Positions 22,458 to 34,900 of a stretch of 64,000 nt of DNA are shown piece after piece. The stretch comes from Gyromitra esculenta (Eukaryota; Ascomycota; Pezizomycetes; Pezizales; Discinaceae). Numbering within the stretch: the first letter of the stretch is position 1; each line of letters opens with the position of its first letter. The position numbers and the translations under genes are program-made. Below the pieces are notes generated by a model. It was given only the letters and a program-made list of their open reading frames with translations. It made no database searches and was not told the DNA's origin. The stretch is taken from positions 2,542,001-2,606,000 of the forward strand of contig JBCAML010000002.1 of NCBI GenBank assembly GCA_038503075.1. The letters are read 5' to 3'.

Positions 22458-24495
22458 ATGTCTGCTGCACACTTACCCCCTCTACGACTCCTCTCACTTG
22501 ATGGTGGCGGAGTCCGCGTTCTCAGCTCTCTCATGATTCTTAAAGATATTATGGAAGGTGTCTCCGACGAAGAAAAGAAGCTTAAACTACGGGATCCTAT
22601 GGATGACACTCATCTCAAGCCCTGTAATTACTTCGATCTTATTGGCGGTAGGCCCACCTTCCCCGTAGCTTCCTACCAATCAAACAGTTCTAATAAAACT
22701 TATAGGAACCTCAACTGGGGGTATCATTGCTATCCTGCTCTCACGCTTGCGCCTGGACGTCCCTTCGTGCATTAGGATTTACACTGCCCTCGCTGAGGAA
22801 GTCTTCAAGAACGATCGATGCATCAACACCTTCGGCTTCAAGCTCCGCGTCGCCCAAACCCGCTTCTCTGGCGCAGTGCTGGAGAAGGCCATCAAAGGCG
22901 TCTTGAAGGATAATGGCTTCGATTCGGAGGAACGAATGTGGGATGATACCCTTTTCGAAGGCTTTAGGAGTGAGTTTGAAGGGCCAGATAGGCTAGCTAC
23001 CAACCAACTCCCAAAAATGGAAGTGACAGAAAACGGCAAAGTCCGGGAGATCTTGCTAAGGGAAAAAAGCTCCAACAGGGCGAGATCAGCAGCGACGAAC
23101 TCCCCCGTGGTAAAAACCAAGCGAACATTATCTGTGTCACTGAGGAACCGTAAAAAGACGGGGCTAGACATTCCGCAAGAACCGGAAAAGATTACCAAAC
23201 GAGCTTCTACGACGACCAGAGAGAAATATTCTGGAGTTGGTTGCCATGGCCTCGTAGTAGCTGTATACAAGCACGCCGTTGGTGTTCCGAAGTTATTTCT
23301 TACTAGTGATCCGAACGACAAAGAGACTAGGATATGGCAAGCTCTTAGGGCTACCTCCGCTGCACCATCTTTCTTTGAAGAGATCTCGTTCGGGACACCC
23401 AAGATCACATATATTGATGGAGGGTTAGGGTATAACTCGCCTTGCGCCGAGGTAGATTTCCAGGCCAAATCGATCTGGAAGGGTAGAGCTATTGGTTGTG
23501 TCGTAAGTATTGGAACAGGGCTGCAAACTATCCCAAATGTTCGAAAGACCAGCTGGCTTCCGTTTGGGCTCCATGACGACCTCGCTGTTGCGACTGCGGT
23601 TGTTCAGATGGCGACTAGCACTACCAGAGTCGATAACGAGGTACAGAGAATGTACAGGGATACAGAGACAGAATACCATCGCTGGGACGTGGATACCGGA
23701 TTAGAAGATATCTCCCTAGAACAATGGATGAAGGAAGATGAGATGAGTAGCGCTTCTCGGAGATATATGGAAGACCCCGACCAAATAATCCGAAAAAGAA
23801 AGCTTGCAAACACTCTTGCAAGGCTCTCTGCCAATCCAAGGGTTATTGAGTGTTCGGCTGGGAGGTTCAGAGTAGGGGCAAAGGGCGATGGCCTCACCGT
23901 CAGAGATCCAGCAAATTTAGCGGTTCCTTGTTGGCTCCTGGAAGATCTGGATCTCAGGACTGGATATCCCCTCGGTATGGATGCTTACACACAAAGTGAT
24001 GAACATCGCAGTGAAAAAAGGAAGTCTGTCGAAGGATCTGTTTTACCAGTTGAGATAGACCTCGACGGCGATGGTCAGAGGAGCGAAGCACAAGTAATCA
24101 CTTGCTGTCGAGCGGATGATACATGCTTGCGTACACTCATCTCAGGTGTTCCACAAGGAAGATATAGCGTTCGATTTATCGTTTGTTTCTATAGTCAAGA
24201 TCCCTCAAGCCCCATCGATTCTCCGCAGACTCGGAACTTCCACAATGCATGGCCAAAATCTGGTGAGGAGCTAGCCAGATATGTCGATTCGGAGCCTCCT
24301 ATTAACCTCGTCTTCTCAGCGGGTAAACCATATGATCCGAAAACCTTTATCCACCGCTATGTTGACCCAGTTATCTCGGTTGATATTGTTCCCGTCCTTT
24401 TACATCTCGACGCGATCCGAGTGAGAATTGATGATTTGATGTGGAGTCAACGCCAAGGGAAGGTTGGTTCGAGATTCAAGGCGATGTTGAACTAG
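22458..24495 (+). CDS. Patatin-like phospholipase, two exons (659 aa)
   Basis: Model join(22458..22647, 22706..24495). The first ATG gives MSAAHLPPLRLLSLDGGGVR; DGGGVR (residues 15-20) is the oxyanion-hole motif of patatins. A 58-bp intron (GTAGGC donor, CTAAT, TATAG) splits the nucleophile motif; splicing restores DLIGGTSTGGIIAILL with GTSTGG at 64-69 (Ser66). DGG at 301-303 (YIDGGLGYNSP) supplies the catalytic Asp. All elements of the Ser-Asp dyad are present, so an active lipid acyl hydrolase is expected. Residues about 140-210 are basic and probably a linker. The region after about residue 510 is unlike patatin and unrecognised. No signal peptide or membrane span is visible, so it is probably cytosolic. 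In fungi such domains also occur in NLR-like multidomain proteins, but no NB-ARC or repeat domain follows here. Confidence 0.9.
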
Positions 24496-24960
24496 ACATT
24501 GGGCTTGAAGGGGAAGTAGGAATCGTTATCAGCAAGATCTTTGAGAAGAAAAGGTGCTGGATTGGGGGATGGAGTTTCGGTGGTGTTCGATTGGTGCCAG
24601 TTCGGGTTGAGAGAGGTTGAAAGAGAGTTATGCGAAATAATTAGTGGTTGCTATATGGTATACTTAAGTAAAGGTCGATTTTTGTATTTGTTGCATGTAT
24701 ATTAAATGGGGCGAGCGTATTTTTAGCGAATGTTAGTTTTTTGACTAACTTTGTAAAAGATATGATATGTGTGTACGGGGCACAGTTACCAAAGTCAAAT
24801 ATACGATTTTGGGAAAAGCAACCAGGTCGAGCAGCCAGCGCCGCCTACAAATCAATACATGTAGTAGATACATGAAAATATTTTCGTTTTAGTACTCGGA
24901 CTGGGAATAGCTTTCCGCAATTGCCTCGTAACCCAACATTTTTGTTTTTTGTTAAATCAT

Positions 24961-25874
24961 TGTTTCATTGTTTTATCTAGGTACAAGAATATCACATGCA
25001 ACCGAAGTTATAGCGTGAACAAAACCCTACTCTCACAACCCTCCTAGACAAAAGGAAAATACAAAAGAGACGAAACAAAATAACCAGTGAACAAGATAGT
25101 TATTGAAGCCGATGATGGTGAAGTTTAGTGTGTGTGATTGGTAGAATACTGCTGGCCGTACTAGTAGCAGTCTACTGGCGCATCAAGCACAAACGAGGTA
25201 GAGACGAAGGCGCGCACTAAACAAGGGCGAAGAGTGGCTGTAATCGAGAGTTGCAGCCGAAGAGAGAAGAGGGGGCCCTTGAGTCTCGCTAGGAGAGGGC
25301 AAAGGGTGAAGAGTGTATCATGATGGATGCTTCCCTAAAAGGGCATCATGAGAGGAGGAGAAGTATCACGAAGCGGGGGTGAAGCCTAAGTGCTAAAGAC
25401 TTTTGGCCCTGTGTCACCCCGTTGCAACGCAGAAGGAGGAGTTGTTGCTTCAAGCGAGTGAAGTGTAGAGGAGAGGGAGCATGGCCTCTTAACCCAACAC
25501 CCGACGCCTATATATATACTCACACGCAATACATGCAGTAAGTTTCTCCTGCCTTTCATACAGGCCAGGCCTCTCTCCTCGATTGCAATCTCGGTTACAG
25601 CCTTGCTCTTTGCCTCCGCTTAGTGCACACCTCCAGCTCTAAACTCCTTCCGTGGTTGATGTGCCAGCAGACCACTACCCAAGCTACCAGTAGTATTCTA
25701 CCAATCACACTGTACCTCACCCACCGGTCCCACTATTAGTATTTGTTACTGCTGCCAGATGTATTGTATCTCTTTTATATTTCTTTTTGCTTAGGAGGGT
25801 TTGGAGAGAAAGGTTTTGTCCACGCCATAACTTCGGTGCATGCGATATTCTTGTACCATAAAAACAATGGAACA
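24961..25874. mobile_element. Foldback element with arms of about 190 bp
   Basis: The left arm starts TGTTTCATTGTTTTAT and contains GTACAAGAATATCACATGCA, CCGAAGTTATAGCG, ACCCTCCTAGACAAAA and GATTGGTAGAATACTGCTGG. The right arm, read on the opposite strand from 25874, carries the same blocks in the same order with roughly 80-85% identity by eye. The centre (about 25190-25680) is more GC-rich, purine-rich on its left half, and has CTATATATATACTCACA. No open frame of note is present. It is probably a non-autonomous element. Confidence 0.8.
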
Positions 25875-26328
25875 ACTCTTTAATAAAAAAAAAAAAGCAT
25901 GGAGTAAGTAGTACTAGTGCAAGAACCTCGTAATTTAAATTAGCAAAAATATAATAAAGCTAACTAACTTTGAGAATTATTTCCGCCACAGTCTCCAACA
26001 CGTTTCCGCGTTTTTGTGGTTGTTTTTCGGCTGGCTATGGTGCATTAGCGGCTGTATGCATGGTACGGTTGTATGCGATAGTTGCCAACCAAAATCCACC
26101 CGGATCCAGCCCAGGTAGTGACTTAAAAGAATGAACTTATTGTGCGTAGTTACATAAAATAGTTTTATATATTGTTCAAATATATTACTGCCTCGCTGTA
26201 AATTGAATTTTACTCGTTATCAGAATTCGGCTGTTACACTGCCCTCCTCTTAATTATAAGTTCCTCCGCTCTAGGGACACTACATGTAACTAAACGACCA
26301 GATCATTTAAAATCGTCGTGTCTTTGAT

Positions 26329-26376
26329 CACCGTTGCAATTGATAAACGATGAAGTAAACGACTAAGTCGTTTAGT
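26329..26376. repeat. Dispersed repeat with palindromic core, copy 2
   Basis: It aligns with 20550-20594. Its core 26356-26374 (TAAACGACTAAGTCGTTTA) is a 19-bp palindrome with one central mismatch. No gene is nearby. Confidence 0.55.
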
Positions 26377-26667
26377 AGTCAATAACATTTGCAAAATAAA
26401 GGTTTGAGGGGGTTGAACCCCTACCTGATAGACGTTTGCAGATCAATTTTCCAGTAGGTCGTCCAGAAGATTTATAAACATTCTTTCCCTCTTAGTGTTA
26501 TGAATCAACTATTGAGATATATTTAGGTTTAGAGCTCGGAACTTAGCAGATTTCAAGTATAGAATCATAAAAGAAAACTCTCTTGGAAATAGTCATCTTC
26601 CTATTAATTATAACTCCCTATCACTTCCCCTCCTTCTGTAAGCAAGAAATTTTTAGGGGACTAGAAG

Positions 26668-26764
26668 ACTAAGTTATTTAGTGGGTCGTTGAGTAGGGGA
26701 GTCGCTTAGGAGGTCATTAGTGGGAGTCATCTAGTAGAGTCATTTATGAAAGAGTCATTTATTC
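26668..26764. repeat. Degenerate tandem repeat of about 13-15 bp
   Basis: Successive units resemble GTCATTTAGTGGGA: TTATTTAGTGGGTC, GTTGAGTAGGGGA, GTCGCTTAGGAG, GTCATTAGTGGGA, GTCATCTAGTAGA, GTCATTTATGAAA, GTCATTTATT. The units have drifted, so the array is old. Confidence 0.6.
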
Positions 26765-29700
26765 TTATCCTCTAGAGCGAAGAAGCCATCCTCCACTTCC
26801 GAAATACGCATCTTACCCATTCAGCTTCGTCTCTACCGAGTAATCCCTGAGTGGATTTGGCAAGTTCCCTCTTGAAAAGCTCGAGCTTTTCCTTAGCAAG
26901 CTAATCATGAGCGAATACTGCAAGATAGTCAATTTTGGACACAGTTGATGTTGTAAAATTTGCGGTGTATGAATGAGTATCAGTGTCCAGTTCGTTATGT
27001 GGAAGGGAGGAGATGAACCTCGTTGGTAACATACTATCAAGATCAAACCAGTGCGCACCTACTTGCATGTATGCAATATGACAGGGGAAAATAATGGAAC
27101 TATCGCGAATCATGGCGTTATATTCTACTACGTTTTAATACATATATTGATCGGCTGTCGCTAATATCAGTGAATTGTCAGCGTGGTAATCAGGGAGATG
27201 AAATACAGTTAACTGGTCGAGGATATTTAAAAAGACAATTTTACTACCCACATAATAAAATAGGTGAGAAGCATTAACTGGAGTTCTAACTAGCCCGATA
27301 GATACTAAATATTTTCTATAGTCTTAGATAGTCTTCGGACTATGTGTAGAAAATGAGACGGGAAGGGTATGAGATTTTTCTCCGCAACTCGTCACTCGTT
27401 CGGGACGAGAGAGCAGGCTACCTGCGTTTCGCTCTCAAGATTTTCGAAAAATAAACACACATATTTGATATTCGAAAGACTTGGCTGCTGCTACCCCTGG
27501 ATATTTTCGTGTTCACTTCACACGCGTTGGACTTGAGCTTCAGGAGCCGTCAAGCTAAATTTCCTCAGCCGAACCCGATATCCATTTATAAGGAGAGGAT
27601 TGAATCCGACAGGAAAAAAAAGGAAGATCTAATTCATTGCATTGGTATTACGATAGCGTACTAGGACGCAAGGCGAAGCCATGTGTAGCAGAATGAATGC
27701 TTAAGAACCTTTCTGATTATGTTCTGACGCCACTAGCAAGTCTTTACGCAGGGATTAATCAATACTTCGTTCATGGTGCAAGAGTATAGAGGATGGAGTT
27801 GGAACGGCCAGGGTGTGCGATTAAGCTACGAAAAACTTCAACTTCACACCCATACGTTTGTATGCAACACTCGAGTAAGTTATGTAAAACCACTTATCAC
27901 TGAGTATTTAAATCGTAGCGGCCGGCTATTGAGTGGTTGGTGAACTTTTGATCTTTCTCAATGTGTCGATTGCAAGTCTCCACTATCACGATAATATAGC
28001 ACTTTAGATCTTCATAGGTTCCACCAGAAGGGTGAGGTAGGAGAGAAAGCTTATCAATCAGCCCTCTCCCCGTTTAAATACCGTTGATCAACCCCCGCGA
28101 TATCAGTTACCTTCTAAGAATATATATATAATGACATGGGTCGCTGGGGCGCCCAAATTGATAACCCTTAGGCTAGAGGTGAACGGAAATTACCCTCGTA
28201 TAAATTCTGTGAACCGTTGAATTAAGTGAACGCGCGGTTTGAGTGGATGTATTGTATGATATTCTTGTTCCGCTGTATACATGTTGTATATCACCACCGA
28301 ACGTTCACTTTAAGTAGTCCTAAGTTTTAATCGACTAAAAAATAGTACCCTAGAGCCTTCAGATGTTATTTATCTTTTTTTCTTCTTCTCTATTTATATA
28401 CTTGCTTTATAGGTTCTCAAAATATGGTTATTGGTTGGTGAGTATATCGATGCCAGCATTGTTTCGTCTAACGTCCTCCCGCAGTGGAACTCGAGCACCA
28501 CCCGCCGTGCCACAATTCAATATCGGGGCACTATAAGTCACCCATTTCACGATTCTTGTGAAATCTCCCTGTACTCTTAGTACGTAATGGCTTGAAATGC
28601 GATAAAAAAACATCACCTGAAATGTGTTTCGTGTTTCATGTTTCATTGCGGCTCATCTTCGTGATACACATCCTTCCAAGCTTTTAGGCAAAATCAAATC
28701 GGTTTCTTTTTCTTTGCTTCCCCAGAACAAGCTTATCGTGGCTACCTAAGCGAGCAGCACGGGCGGCCTGGGAATGCAACCGCAGTCTGCGGGTGCAAGG
28801 TGACATCCAAGTCCTTGTTTATTGTTATACTGCCTGCATCTTTGACCAGTCTATAACTAGCTGCCGATGGGGCCCCTGAAGGTCAGGGTTTTAAACTTTG
28901 GCTGGAGATGAGGTTTCTCATGAGAACGGAAATTCTCCGAACTGCAGACTATAAATGGGCGTTTAATCAGCGACCATGCCAATGGTCACTCAGTCGAGCC
29001 GCAGCTGCAGGCAGTGATTTCCGTCTTTACGAAGATACCCGCTTGTTCGTATGTATTGATCATGTCTTTGTTTCCCATCTGATTTTTTTTTGATTGGACA
29101 ACGACACGACAATCCAGAGCAGGGTATTATAACTTTCAGATAGATTTTGTTTCGTTTGTTTCGTTTGTTTCGTCTTATCATCGCTATTAGGTGAAAACGG
29201 CAACCGTTGATTTCTTTCAATCCTAACTGGAAGAAACGATGCTGGGGATACCAAGTGTAGGTAAATTCAGCAAACCAGCAAACCAGAAAACTTCTGGGAT
29301 GATGACCACTGGTCAGATGGCGAAACGATCAAATTTTAACGGCTTATTTTTGACACCTTGTTATTGGTGTTGGCTTTCTATTGGATGCTGCTTTTCTTTT
29401 TTTTCCCTTCATTTTCCATTGATAATGTTGGTTGGGTGCACAGTAGACTCCGGCTCCTGGAAAGATTGAGGAGATGGGCAAAGGACGCACGGATGCTAGC
29501 CGAGACAAGGGTCCGGTGCAGGGAGGGAGACGCGACACGGGGTCACGTTTCCCAGCCAGCTTCGACTGGATCTTGGTTTTTTTTCTTTCACGTAAGCAAC
29601 GATGAGAAAGGCAAGTGTCCGTTCTATCTGCCGAACTGAACATTCATCACCATGTTTCGTTTCTTGACGTGTTATAGGAGCCTGTCGAACGGGAAACATC

Positions 29701-31968
29701 ATCACGTATCATCGGCCCGCCAGGAGGATGGGATCATTGGGAAGAACCGTGGTCCGCTGATTTGGGACACACGGTTTGATTCAGACTTTGGTTCGGCGAG
29801 CATTGTACAGGCTTGGAGCGGGTTGGCAGCTGGTCTGGGACAATGCGTATCGTCGTCGAGGCCCGTGAGCATGATTGCGTGCACTGTTCGTCTGGGGCGT
29901 CTGTAGGAACGCTGGAAGAGGATGCCTAGCTGGAGGCCCCAAGCAAGAAAGCCAATTGGTTCTTAATATTTTTCTTTTCTCACGCGCTCGCCACCACGTT
30001 TCACCATCCTTTGGAACTCATTCCATCATTCTCACCTACCTAGCGGTGTAGGCAATCGGGATGGGATGAGATGGGATGCAGGTGCCGACTTCGGTTTACA
30101 GCTCGTAGTTATCGTTAGAGTAGTGGATCTCCAAATTCATCTCCAATCCCATCCTGTCAAGCCCCAAAACAGAAATCACTCCAAGAACCCGTCCGAATAT
30201 GGAAAGCCCCTCTCTGGAAAGCAAGGTGCTCCCTGCCAAGTCCCTAGTCCACCTTCAAGCTGGGAACTTTCGGCCCCTGTTTCGGGCACTAGAACAGCAG
30301 CCGTGCAGGTTCGCCAAATTCTTTTTTTCGTTGCTTTTCTCCAGAACTACCCCCCACGGTATGGGTTAGCTTTGGCAGACGGGCGGCGGACTAGTAAATC
30401 TAATTAATTTTTTTGGATGGAGAGTTACGGGAGGATAGGATGAAGAAGCACCCCTTTCTCTTGATCGTGGTCCGTCATCGACCACAGACTCCAGTCGAGT
30501 GAACGAGTGAACGTTCATTCAACGGTAATATCAGACGGGCAACCGGAGCAACCGAAAGATCTCCAGTCGAGCTTTCAAATGGAATTGAGTTGTTGAAGGA
30601 GAATCGACTAGAGAGCCAATCTACCTCCTCTCTTCCCCAGGCTCCCGTCTCTTCCTCGCCCCCATTCAAGCTATCTCTCCACCTCTCCCGTCCAATCGTC
30701 CTCTCGTCGTCCTCCCAGACAACTCCTGTCGCTCGTTTCCATCCCCCTTCTCCGTTTCGCCCCGCCGTCCCCATCTCCTCTGTATATATCATCTGCTCAC
30801 CTGCTCCTGAAACGTTGAGCCTCTCAAAAAATAGCTCCTACTGATTCCCAGGGCTCTAATATTCTTCCCTAGGGGGGTTGCTGGTACCTTACATAGCTAG
30901 CTAGGTAGTGAATTTCTGCTCCTCATCGATTTGTTGCATATCCCCCAACCAGGCGTGCGTCGTTTTCAACCGGTTCAATCAACCTAGGTGCTATCCGTGC
31001 AGTCACTCCGGGAACACGCTTTTGCTGCTTGTCGAGGATCAGACGCACCCCACAGCCACCTTGCGATCAGACAATAAACATATACATCATCACGGCGAAC
31101 ATCAACAACTTGCCATAGAATAGAGGGCTGCGTGGAATGCCGACGCTGCTTACCTGTCGTTGTTGTTGACGACGGCAACAGCTTGCTGAAACGAAAACCA
31201 GCCAATTTGGAGCACCAAGTTGAACCGATAGGCGGACACCTACAGGCAGTGAACTATAACTGATATCGAGCCAAACGAAAACCGAATCATTCCGTCGCGT
31301 CGGAAAGTTGCGTTTTCATAACTTATCACACCATTGAACATCTTTGCTGCTACTTTCCGCGTTTGGCGCCTGTCAACTTTCTTGTCCTTATTACCACTTC
31401 AGATCACCCCTCCTAGTTCAAGTTCTATATAGTTACCTTCGAGCCGGCTAGCACGCAACTCTTTTTTGTTTTATATTTTGGCTTGTTCGTTCAATTGAAT
31501 TGAATTGGTAAGCTAATTGGTGGTTATCGCTTTGGTGCTCTACTATCAGCTGATGCATATTATGGGTAGTTCGTCTCACGTTTGTGCTATCCGGATTTCA
31601 TTCAGCAGTCCTTCTATTCCTATCGTTCAATAAGCTGTAATACCAAGAACAGGGCGCATCGTATCATTATCTACTATCTTCTTTTTGGCCAGCGACGATT
31701 CTCCGAGGGCTTTAATTTTTACGAATAGATAAGGGAGCAGGGAAGGAGTTATCTCTCAATAGAGTAGATTCGGTAGCTCAATCTCTTTTAGTCTCGCGAC
31801 CACGGCGCACAAAAGTTTTTCCCGGGTTTAAAATTTCTTTCCTGCTCAAGCTTAGACGCCGGATTGACGGCACATAGACTTATCCCTAGAGGCCTTTTCA
31901 CCTTCTAACCAGGCAGTTCTTGATTGATCTGCTCAAATCCCACCGGATTCCTGAACCTACCCTAAAAA

Positions 31969-34900
31969 ATGGCTGATTATTTGACTGTTGATATCGATTC
32001 CGACGAAGGCGACTACACAGACTATGCTACTGATGCACCCTTACCGACGCCTTCGGGCACGCCCTACAGAACACCTCATCCATCTCGACACCCTAGCCGG
32101 CATGCAACACCCTCGCCGACACCATCTCCATACCAAGCATCTAGTAGTCCTCCTACTACAAATGGGCGGGTGTCTCCGCTGCATCGTATGAATATAGGAC
32201 ATCAGCAACATCACCATCTACACCACCAGGACCGTTCTTTCGATGAAACGATATCAATTCTTGATCCACGGCGATTCACACCAACACTACACGCAAATTT
32301 AGTTGCTGAAATTCTCTCCCTACGGCGCGAATTAGAGTCAAAGTCAAACTTGGTGGATGCTTTAGAACAAGATTTGCATGCAGCTAGAAATGAGCACGAG
32401 ACAGCCGCGACCTCAGCAGTGACGGCACAACGGGAAGCTAGGGATATCAAGCGGCAGCTAGCAAGAGCTGAAAATGACGATGCTGTAGAAGCTGTTGCGA
32501 AAGAACGGGACGAGGCTGTCAATGCGGTGGCCGAGTTGAAGCGGCAGGTTGAACGTCTAGCAAAGTCAAGGCGTTCGGCAGAGGAAGATTTGGACAGAAT
32601 GAAGAGGATGGCTGAAGATGATTATGAGCAGCATGAAGCCAACAAGCGAGTACTAGAACGAAGGGCTCACGTTGCCGAGGGTCGACTAAAGGCTCTTTTA
32701 GACGAATTTGCAGCAGCGAATGCTATGCCTCCACCTCCACCCCCGGTTCAGGACACCCCTGAAACTGATCATGAAGATGCAACGCAGTCAGAGGTCGCTA
32801 CAAGCGATGCAGCTAGTATTAAGGACAGCATAAGAGATAGTTTTAAGGGCCGTCCAGCTAGTTTGATGATGGGAGATGACGAGGCAGAAAGATTGGGTAT
32901 CAGGTTCTCAGTGGGAGCTGGTAATAAGGGATTGAGCTTGGCAGATGAGTTGAATTTCGATGAAGAGGATGATTTGGAGGAAGAGGATGAAGGTGACCAA
33001 ACTGAAGCCGAATTCTCGTTCGCTGACGACAATGCCTCTGAAAGGTTTGCTGAAGATAATGCATCTGACAGCGGCCCAGAATTGGATGTGGGTGAGGATG
33101 ATGAAGAATGTGAAATGACAGAGTATCACGAAATGGGAGTTCAGGTTGATTTTGACGATGAAATTCAAGAAGAACGAGAACAGGATCACCAGCTACACCA
33201 GGAATCTGAACAGCAATCCGAACGCCTCGATGTCCTTGGTCTTGAAATCGACGAAAAGCTCGCCGAATTGGAACGCACATATGCAGAATTGGACCGAAAG
33301 ACGCTAGAGCTTGACAGCATATACATCGAATTCGATAGGGTTCATGAGAGGGTTATGGATTTGGAAGAGCAGATTGAGAAGATGGAAGTGGAAGCTGCTG
33401 GGAGAGAGGATGCTTTCGCCAATATGGAGAGCGATCATGTCCAACTGAAGAATGATCATAATCAACTAAAGAGCGACTACCTCCAACTCGAGAATGATCA
33501 CGCCCAGTTGAAGAGCGATCACGCCCAGTTGAAAAGCGATCACGCCCAATTAAAGAGCGATCAGGTCCAACTAGAGGGTAACCACATCCAACTAGGAAGC
33601 GATCACGCCCAACTAGAGAGCGATCACATCCAGCTGAAAAGCGATCACGCAGAACTAGAGGACGAGTATATAAGATTGAAGGATGACCATGCACAACTAG
33701 AGAGTGAACATACACAGTTGAAAGATGATAATGCACGACTAGGGTGTGGTCATATTGAACAGATGAAGTCGCTCGAGCTCGGGGGTAAAGATTTAGATGA
33801 GCGCTTGATGGTGCTGCAAACTAAGGAGATGGCTTTACAAACCCATCAGATGTCTCTTGATAAGATCGAAAAGACTCTTGACAAACGGTCGGGAGATCTT
33901 GACGAGCGGGAGAAATGCCTTGAGGATAGGGAAGCACTTGTCATCGCTGCTTCAACCCCCATCAGTATCGAAGATGACGAACCTATAATCAAGGCCAACA
34001 ACGAATCTACCCCAGCTGAGATCGAAGCTAAGGAAAAAGAGGGCGAATACGAAGCAAACGAAAGACGGAAAAGGTCGAGATCTACCGGCATTTCTTCACC
34101 AACCCCCTACTCACCCGTTGCAACCTCGCTCACTCCAGTATATGTATCTGTTGAGTCCCAAACCAATCCAACATACGTATCTATCGAGTCTCAAACCCCT
34201 ACCACGGTGTTTGTATCTACCGAGTCGCAAACCACTACCACGGCATATGTATCTACCGAGTCGCAAACCACTACCACAGTATATATATCCACTGAGTCGC
34301 AAACCAATCCGCCATATGTATCTACCGAATCCCAAATCAGCCCGCCATATGTATCTGCTAAAACACAAGCTAATCCGGTATATGTATCCGTCGAATCGCA
34401 AACCGATGAACCCCCACCACCTCCCCCTCCAAGAACGCCTACGCCACCTCCTACAGTTGAGACGCAGACCGTAGGTATTCAAACAGATTCTGTGAGGCCT
34501 CCACCTCTTCCCCGGATTATTCCAACAATTTCGGTCATTCCACCTCCACCAACCCCCCCACTCCCTCTACCGCCGAAACCTATCATGAAAAATGCTGCTG
34601 TCCAGACGAAATCAATGCCCCGAGCAAAGAGTCGATCAGTGCAAACAGAGGAAATTAGGCTCGAAGAGAAGATTATGAGGCTGCCACCCCATCTACATCC
34701 ATCAGCGATTATGGCAAATAATCCCCTCCCCCCAGTTCCTAAGCCTGCTGACCCCCTTCAATCTGACGATGCTCCGCCCCCAACCCCTCCAAAGAAAAAT
34801 GCAAGGAGGAGTATGGTCAAACGGACATCAGCTATGGGTCCTACCTCTGTTCCAGCTGTGCCGCCAAGATCTGTGCCCTCGGCTGTTGATGCACCCCCTG

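Larger units (their letters stand above)
24496..31968. other. 7.5-kb gene-free region, including the long apsA upstream region
   Basis: The part 24500-28600 is AT-rich and contains the foldback element at 24961-25874, the second palindromic repeat at 26329-26376 and a degenerate tandem repeat at 26668-26764. The part 28600-31968 has higher GC and many C/T tracts (for example 30600-30790), which fits a fungal promoter and long 5' leader for the ApsA gene. Its open frames have no recognisable domains and overlap on both strands. Confidence 0.5.

Noticed and set aside
22779..23468. 229-codon minus-strand open frame
   Set aside because: It is antisense to the patatin-like gene, whose frame carries all catalytic motifs; the antisense frame has no domain.
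25130..25711. Solo LTR reading of the centre of the foldback element (starts TGTGATTGG, ends CCAATCACA, contains TATATATA)
   Set aside because: The inverted similarity continues outside these points into the long arms, and no 5-bp target duplication is visible, so one foldback element explains it better.
32211..33032. Minus-strand Ser-rich open frames
   Set aside because: They are antisense shadows of the acidic and coiled-coil part of the ApsA-like gene.
34111..34482. Open frames of 118-123 codons on both strands, rich in Tyr/Arg/Leu repeats
   Set aside because: They are frame shadows of the ESQT repeat block of the ApsA-like gene.
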